This document shows positions 60,538 through 64,000 of a stretch of DNA of 64,000 nt, piece by piece. The stretch lies in NCBI RefSeq assembly GCF_000341225.1, contig NZ_ANAC01000018.1, positions 62,001-126,000 on the forward strand. Direction: 5' to 3'. The stretch is from Nocardiopsis alba DSM 43377 (lineage in GTDB: Bacteria; Actinomycetota; Actinomycetes; Streptosporangiales; Streptosporangiaceae). The notes beneath the pieces are model-generated. The model saw nothing but the letters and a program-made list of their open reading frames with translations, was not told the DNA's origin and ran no database searches. Every line of letters begins with the position of its first letter. Within the stretch, counting starts at the first letter, position 1. A program made the translations under genes and the position numbers.

Positions 60538-61752
60538 TCAACGGGGTCCGGACGGATCCGTCTCCCTCGCCGGCCCCGACAGGTGGACGCCCGAGTAGAC
60601 GAGGCGACGCAGCAGGGCCTCGGCCGGGCCGCGAAGGCCGGCACGGCGGCACAGGAAGGCAGCCACCACGGTCGTTCCCCAGGTCCCCACGGCCACCAGC
60701 GCGGCGGTCGAGACGCTCGCCGTGGCGCCCCACCCCAGCCCGTACGGGGCGAACACCAGAGTGAAGATCACGGCCTGGAACAGGTAGCAGCTCATGGAGC
60801 GTTCCCCGACGGCGGTGATCGCCGTGACCAGGGGGTGATCGGTCGGGCCACCGGTGTTCAGGCGCAGGGCGAGCAGTGTGATGAGCGCGGCCCATCCGGG
60901 GCCGCCCGCCCACCCGGCCGCGTCGTGCGCGATCCACAGCAGGACCTCGACCACCGGGTCGGGGGTCGGTAGGAGACCGGCGGAGACCAGGCCGTCCGGA
61001 AGACCGGCGATCACCGCCACGCCCAGCCCGACGACGGCGGTGATCACCAATGGACGGCGGTGTTCCTCGGGCCGCTCCAGGACACGACGGCGCCCGGCCC
61101 ACATCCCCAGCAGAAGGGGCGGCATCACCACGAGCAGGAGGGTCACCGGTGTGTACAACGTCCACTCCTGGAACCGCTCGATACAGGCCGCCACGAAACC
61201 GGGCTCGACGAGGGAGGGGACCGCCGTCGCGCTCACCTCGGAACCACCGGAGATCGCCGTGTCTCCCTCTCCCGCGGCCTCGGACACGCTCAACAGGACA
61301 TTGAGGGTCAGGGAGAGGACCGCGAACACCCCGGCCGACCACAGCAGGGTCCGGTCCCGTGCCCAGAGGAACCCGGTGAAGAGCAACAGCGCGAGCCCAT
61401 AGGCGCCGAGGATGTCCACCGGCAGCAACAGGACCCCGTGGGCCAGGCCGAACAGCAGAAGCCACAGGCCCCGGCGGCGCAGCACCGTGCGGACGTGCAC
61501 CCGGCCACCACCGGCCTCGGTGACCCGACGGGCGATCCACACCGCGCCGTAGCCGAAGAGCAGGGAGAAGAGCGGGATCGCGCGCCCGTCGACGAGGACG
61601 AGCTGGACCAGGGTCAGCAATCGGTCGCCCAGGTCCCGGACCGTGTCGTCGTGGGTGAGGAAGAAACGCGCGTTGACCAGGGCGATGAAGAGCAGCATGA
61701 AGCCGCGCGCCAGATCGGGGGCGAGCGACCGCCGAGTGTTCGGAACAGGCAT
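60538..61752 (-). CDS. DUF418 domain-containing membrane protein
   Basis: 404 residues with about eight membrane segments. LAPDLARGFMLLFIALVNARFF at the N terminus and the late SMSCYLFQAVIFTLVFAPYGLG are the family's features; FGYGAVWIARR and LLFGLAHGVLLLPVDILGAYGLALLL lie between. DUF418 proteins are widespread in Gram-positives with no settled role; related acyltransferase-like proteins modify surface glycans. Convergent with the kinase gene, 13 bases apart. ATG 61752 with GAAGGAAC before it. Confidence 0.88.
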   Translation of the reverse strand: MPVPNTRRSLAPDLARGFMLLFIALVNARFFLTHDDTVRDLGDRLLTLVQLVLVDGRAIPLFSLLFGYGAVWIARRVTEAGGGRVHVRTVLRRRGLWLLLFGLAHGVLLLPVDILGAYGLALLLFTGFLWARDRTLLWSAGVFAVLSLTLNVLLSVSEAAGEGDTAISGGSEVSATAVPSLVEPGFVAACIERFQEWTLYTPVTLLLVVMPPLLLGMWAGRRRVLERPEEHRRPLVITAVVGLGVAVIAGLPDGLVSAGLLPTPDPVVEVLLWIAHDAAGWAGGPGWAALITLLALRLNTGGPTDHPLVTAITAVGERSMSCYLFQAVIFTLVFAPYGLGWGATASVSTAALVAVGTWGTTVVAAFLCRRAGLRGPAEALLRRLVYSGVHLSGPARETDPSGPR

Positions 61753-61904
61753 GGAACGGGTTCCTTCAGGGGAGGGGAAAGGCCTGTACGAGAAGCTACA
61801 GACGGGCCCTCACCGAACCCATGGGGCGTGACCGAGACATCGGGTAGGCACCGCCCCACCACCAGAGCGGGCCGAGGTGGTGGGGCGGGGCCGGAGTATC
61901 GAGG

Positions 61905-62804
61905 TCAGCCGCCGATCAGGGCGCCGAAGTCGACGTCGCTGCCCAACATCATCGAACCGACGATGAGGATCAGCAGCCCCGGAAGCAGGGTCGTGGCGGT
62001 CACCACCGTCACCTTCGGGTTGAGCCTTTGGGCCTTACGCCGCATGTACTGGGCGTCGGCACGACGCATGTCCTGACTGATGTTCACCAGGGTGTCGCTC
62101 AACGGAGCCCCCAACTCCTCCGCCTGCTGGATCGCGGTGACGAATTTGCTCAACGACTCGTTGCGGTTGCGCCGACGCAGGGCCTCGAAGGCCTCTCGTC
62201 GGGAGATGCCCAGTTCCATCTGGCGCAGCGCGATCGTGAACTCGTCGGAGAGCACCCCGGGCATGGAGTCGGCGACCCGGCCCACCGCCGCCCGGAACGA
62301 CATGCCCGCGCTCACGGTCACGGCGAGCACGTCCAGGAAGTCGGGGAGCTGCGACTGCACCTCGTCGGCGCGTTCCTGGGACTTGACGTACATGCTCAGG
62401 TCGGTCAGACCCACGAATCCGAACATCAACAGGGCGAGGACGGGCTCGTTCGCCGCGAGCAGTGCCAACGCCAGCGCCCCGTAGAGGGAGACCTCGCCGA
62501 TCTTGCGTCGGATGTACCGCTCCACGGTCAGTCCGTCGACCCGTCCCGAGGATTCGATGCGTTCGGCGATCGACGCCCGTTGACGTTCGCTCAGGGACTC
62601 CAGGACCGTTCGGGAGAAACGGCGTCCGATCGCCTCGGTGATCCTGTGCAGGAAGAAGGTGCCGTCGCTCTTGACGAGGGGGCGGCTCGTCAGGGACTCG
62701 TCCACCGGCACACGTGTCTGAGACAGGGTCAGGTACAGACCGTAGAAACCGAGCAGCACGATCGACGCGCCGGCCGACGCCACCAGGAGGGGCAGGAGGT
62801 TCAT
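61905..62804 (-). CDS. tadC: Flp pilus assembly membrane protein TadC (T2SF domain)
   Basis: 299 residues. T2SF domain (about 150-290): QLPDFLDVLAVTVSAGMSFRAAVGRVADSM, REAFEALRRRN, ELGAPLSDTLVNISQDMRR, and a final TM VVTATTLLPGLLILIVGSMMLG. N-terminal TMs near 5-27 and 105-130. One of two inner-membrane platform proteins of the Tad system. Downstream of tadB by 30 bases in the same operon. ATG 62804. Confidence 0.9.
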   Translation of the reverse strand: MNLLPLLVASAGASIVLLGFYGLYLTLSQTRVPVDESLTSRPLVKSDGTFFLHRITEAIGRRFSRTVLESLSERQRASIAERIESSGRVDGLTVERYIRRKIGEVSLYGALALALLAANEPVLALLMFGFVGLTDLSMYVKSQERADEVQSQLPDFLDVLAVTVSAGMSFRAAVGRVADSMPGVLSDEFTIALRQMELGISRREAFEALRRRNRNESLSKFVTAIQQAEELGAPLSDTLVNISQDMRRADAQYMRRKAQRLNPKVTVVTATTLLPGLLILIVGSMMLGSDVDFGALIGG

Positions 62805-62834
62805 CGGTGTTCCTTCGGAGAGGGAGGGCCGGGG

Positions 62835-63767
62835 CTACATCTTGAACTTGGTGATCCGGGAGACCACCACGAACCCGACGGCGAACAGGGAGGCGGAGAG
62901 CAACAGGACCGAGATACCGGCGACGCTGCCGGTCATGGTGCGCATGACCCCGGGTTGGACCATGTTGAGCAGGAACAGCGCGCCCACCGACATGAACCCC
63001 AGGGCCCACACGGTGCTGGTCGTCTCGCTCAGGACGGTGCGCACCTCCCGACGGGTCTCCTTGCGGTTCTCCAGGGTGGTGGAGATGTTGCGCAGCGCGC
63101 CGACCAGAGAACCACCGGAGCGGGAGGCCACGACCAGAGTGGACAGCAGTACCCCGAGTTCGCGAGAGGGCATACGTTCGCGCAGTTCGGCGACGGCCTC
63201 CTCGAAGGAGGCGCCCAGTTTCATGGACTCCGCCATCCGTCCCAGCTCCTCACCGGCCGGCCCGTCCAGTTCGTCGGCGGCGATCGCCACCGCGGTGGGC
63301 AGCGCGAGCCCGGCGGAGGTGGCGTTGCCCAGGACCCGGGCCAGGTCCGGCAACTGTCCGGTGAACTCCTCGCGCCTTTTGGCCTCGGCGCGGCTCAGGT
63401 ACGAGAAGAACAGGAACGCCACCCCGGCGGCGGCGAGCAGGCCGAAGAACGGGGCCAGGATCTGCCAGACCACGATCACCGCCAGCAGGGAACCGGCCGA
63501 CAGGGACACCAGGAACGTGGACAGGCGCACCTCCGTTCCGGACCGGGCCAGACGGCGGCTCAAACGGGCGCCCCAACGGGTCCGGTGCAGGGCGACGTCC
63601 AACCGGGCCATCGGTGTGGAGGCGTCGTACTCGGCCTGGGCCAGGGCGCTGCGGGCGGCGATGATCCTGCGCTGACGGGCGCTGGCGACGAACTCCCACA
63701 GGGCCCACAACATCAGGGCCAGGACCAGGGCCAGCCCGCCCATGATCGCCGGTATCTGCCAGTTCAA
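62835..63767 (-). CDS. tadB: Flp pilus assembly membrane protein TadB (T2SF domain)
   Basis: 310 residues. T2SF domain with QLPDLARVLGNATSAGLALPTAVAIAADEL and ELGVLLSTLVVASRSGGSLVGALRNISTTLENRKE; TMs at about 5-25, 90-125 and 250-310. TTG 63767 is used because AGGGGAG lies before it; the open frame beyond to 63920 overlaps the upstream gene's end. Partner of TadC; together they form the platform on which the TadA ATPase extrudes Flp pilin. Confidence 0.9.
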   Translation of the reverse strand: MNWQIPAIMGGLALVLALMLWALWEFVASARQRRIIAARSALAQAEYDASTPMARLDVALHRTRWGARLSRRLARSGTEVRLSTFLVSLSAGSLLAVIVVWQILAPFFGLLAAAGVAFLFFSYLSRAEAKRREEFTGQLPDLARVLGNATSAGLALPTAVAIAADELDGPAGEELGRMAESMKLGASFEEAVAELRERMPSRELGVLLSTLVVASRSGGSLVGALRNISTTLENRKETRREVRTVLSETTSTVWALGFMSVGALFLLNMVQPGVMRTMTGSVAGISVLLLSASLFAVGFVVVSRITKFKM

Positions 63768-63831
63768 CCTGACTCCCCTCGGGTCGGACGCGAGGCGGCC
63801 GACGAGTACGTGGCGGATACGGTTCGCGAGC

Positions 63832-64000
63832 TCATCGTCGGCCTCCGGGAGGAAGGTCGGGGGCCACGCCGAACACCGCCGGGACGCTCTCTCCGACGTG
63901 GAGGATCCGGGCGGCCACATGGCGGGGCAGGGGGTGGTGACGGAACTCCCCGGTCACGGCACGGTCGCCCCCCTGCGGCATCGATACGAACTCCAAGAGA
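63832..64000 (-). CDS. C-terminal end of an upstream tad gene, probably TadA/CpaF ATPase
   Basis: 56 residues to a stop at 63832: LEFVSMPQGGDRAVTGEFRH then RHVAARILHVGESVPAVFGV. The pattern D-G-x-x-V-x-x-x-F-x(n)-L-x-x-x-G-E-x-x-P-x-x-F matches the tails of TadA-type ATPases of actinomycetes. The position, just before tadB on the same strand, is where TadA is expected. Remainder lies outside the window. Confidence 0.5.
   Translation of the reverse strand, partial: LLEFVSMPQGGDRAVTGEFRHHPLPRHVAARILHVGESVPAVFGVAPDLPPGGRR

Overview
The window is a high-G+C chromosomal segment of a filamentous-type actinomycete. The gene content points to the Nocardiopsaceae or a close relative (Nocardiopsis-like): an HATPase / Scr1-type helix-turn-helix / DUF397 triad, Flp-type (Tad) pilus genes, a TIGR04222 membrane protein, GAP-family and DUF418 membrane proteins, frequent GTG and TTG starts and strong G+C third-position bias. 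This assignment is inference. No rRNA, tRNA, CRISPR array, insertion sequence or phage gene was seen.

Layout. Bases 1-6550: the end of a lactonase gene, then a GntR/FCD regulator divergent from a tightly coupled catabolic operon (HpcH/HpaI-type aldolase, nitrilase-fold amidohydrolase, three TRAP transporter genes, RraA-like protein). 6700-8670: a complete BioYMN biotin importer. 8785-10565: a secreted beta-lactamase-fold serine hydrolase and a FabG-like reductase. 10566-13004: the HATPase/Scr1/DUF397 signalling locus, bracketed by two copies of one 12-bp palindrome. 13195-18090: metal and potassium homeostasis (zinc-binding lipoprotein behind a Zur-box-like site, Trk/Ktr pair, CDF exporter with a divergent CmtR-like sensor). 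18719-24270: an RND exporter, an aldo/keto reductase and an MFS exporter. 24527-27419: a second HATPase and an orphan MftF-like glycosyltransferase. 28051-34087: a peptide-type ABC importer whose two ATPases are fused. 34393-45000: envelope genes (pectate-lyase-like lipoprotein, anchored protein, TadG-like protein with a peptidase-like end, beta-propeller lipoprotein, large GT4 glycosyltransferase). 45127-47674: a lower-G+C module of a Flp-pilin-like peptide, an OmpA-domain lipoprotein, a secreted relative sharing a domain with it, and a pilin-anchored transglycosylase-like protein. 48224-54504: membrane proteins, an alpha/beta hydrolase, UppP with a long acidic tail, and a luciferase-like oxidoreductase facing an ArsR-type regulator across a perfect 27-bp palindrome. 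55978-60524: two Hanks-type kinases. 60538-64000: a DUF418 protein and the end of a Tad operon (tadC, tadB, the tail of what is probably tadA).

How they fit together. The first operon looks like uptake and cleavage of one organic acid or amide. The biotin, zinc, potassium and peptide importers and the three exporters are housekeeping transport. The tad genes at the right edge, the TadG-like gene at 37.6-38.7 kb and the 45-47.7 kb module share pilus-like membrane segments; two of these proteins also carry wall-hydrolase-like ends, suggesting surface appendages paired with local wall opening.

Three genes (Scr1 regulator, DUF559 protein, alpha/beta hydrolase) are each disrupted by one extra base in a C or G homopolymer. 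The same kind of lesion three times suggests sequence or assembly error as much as true gene decay.
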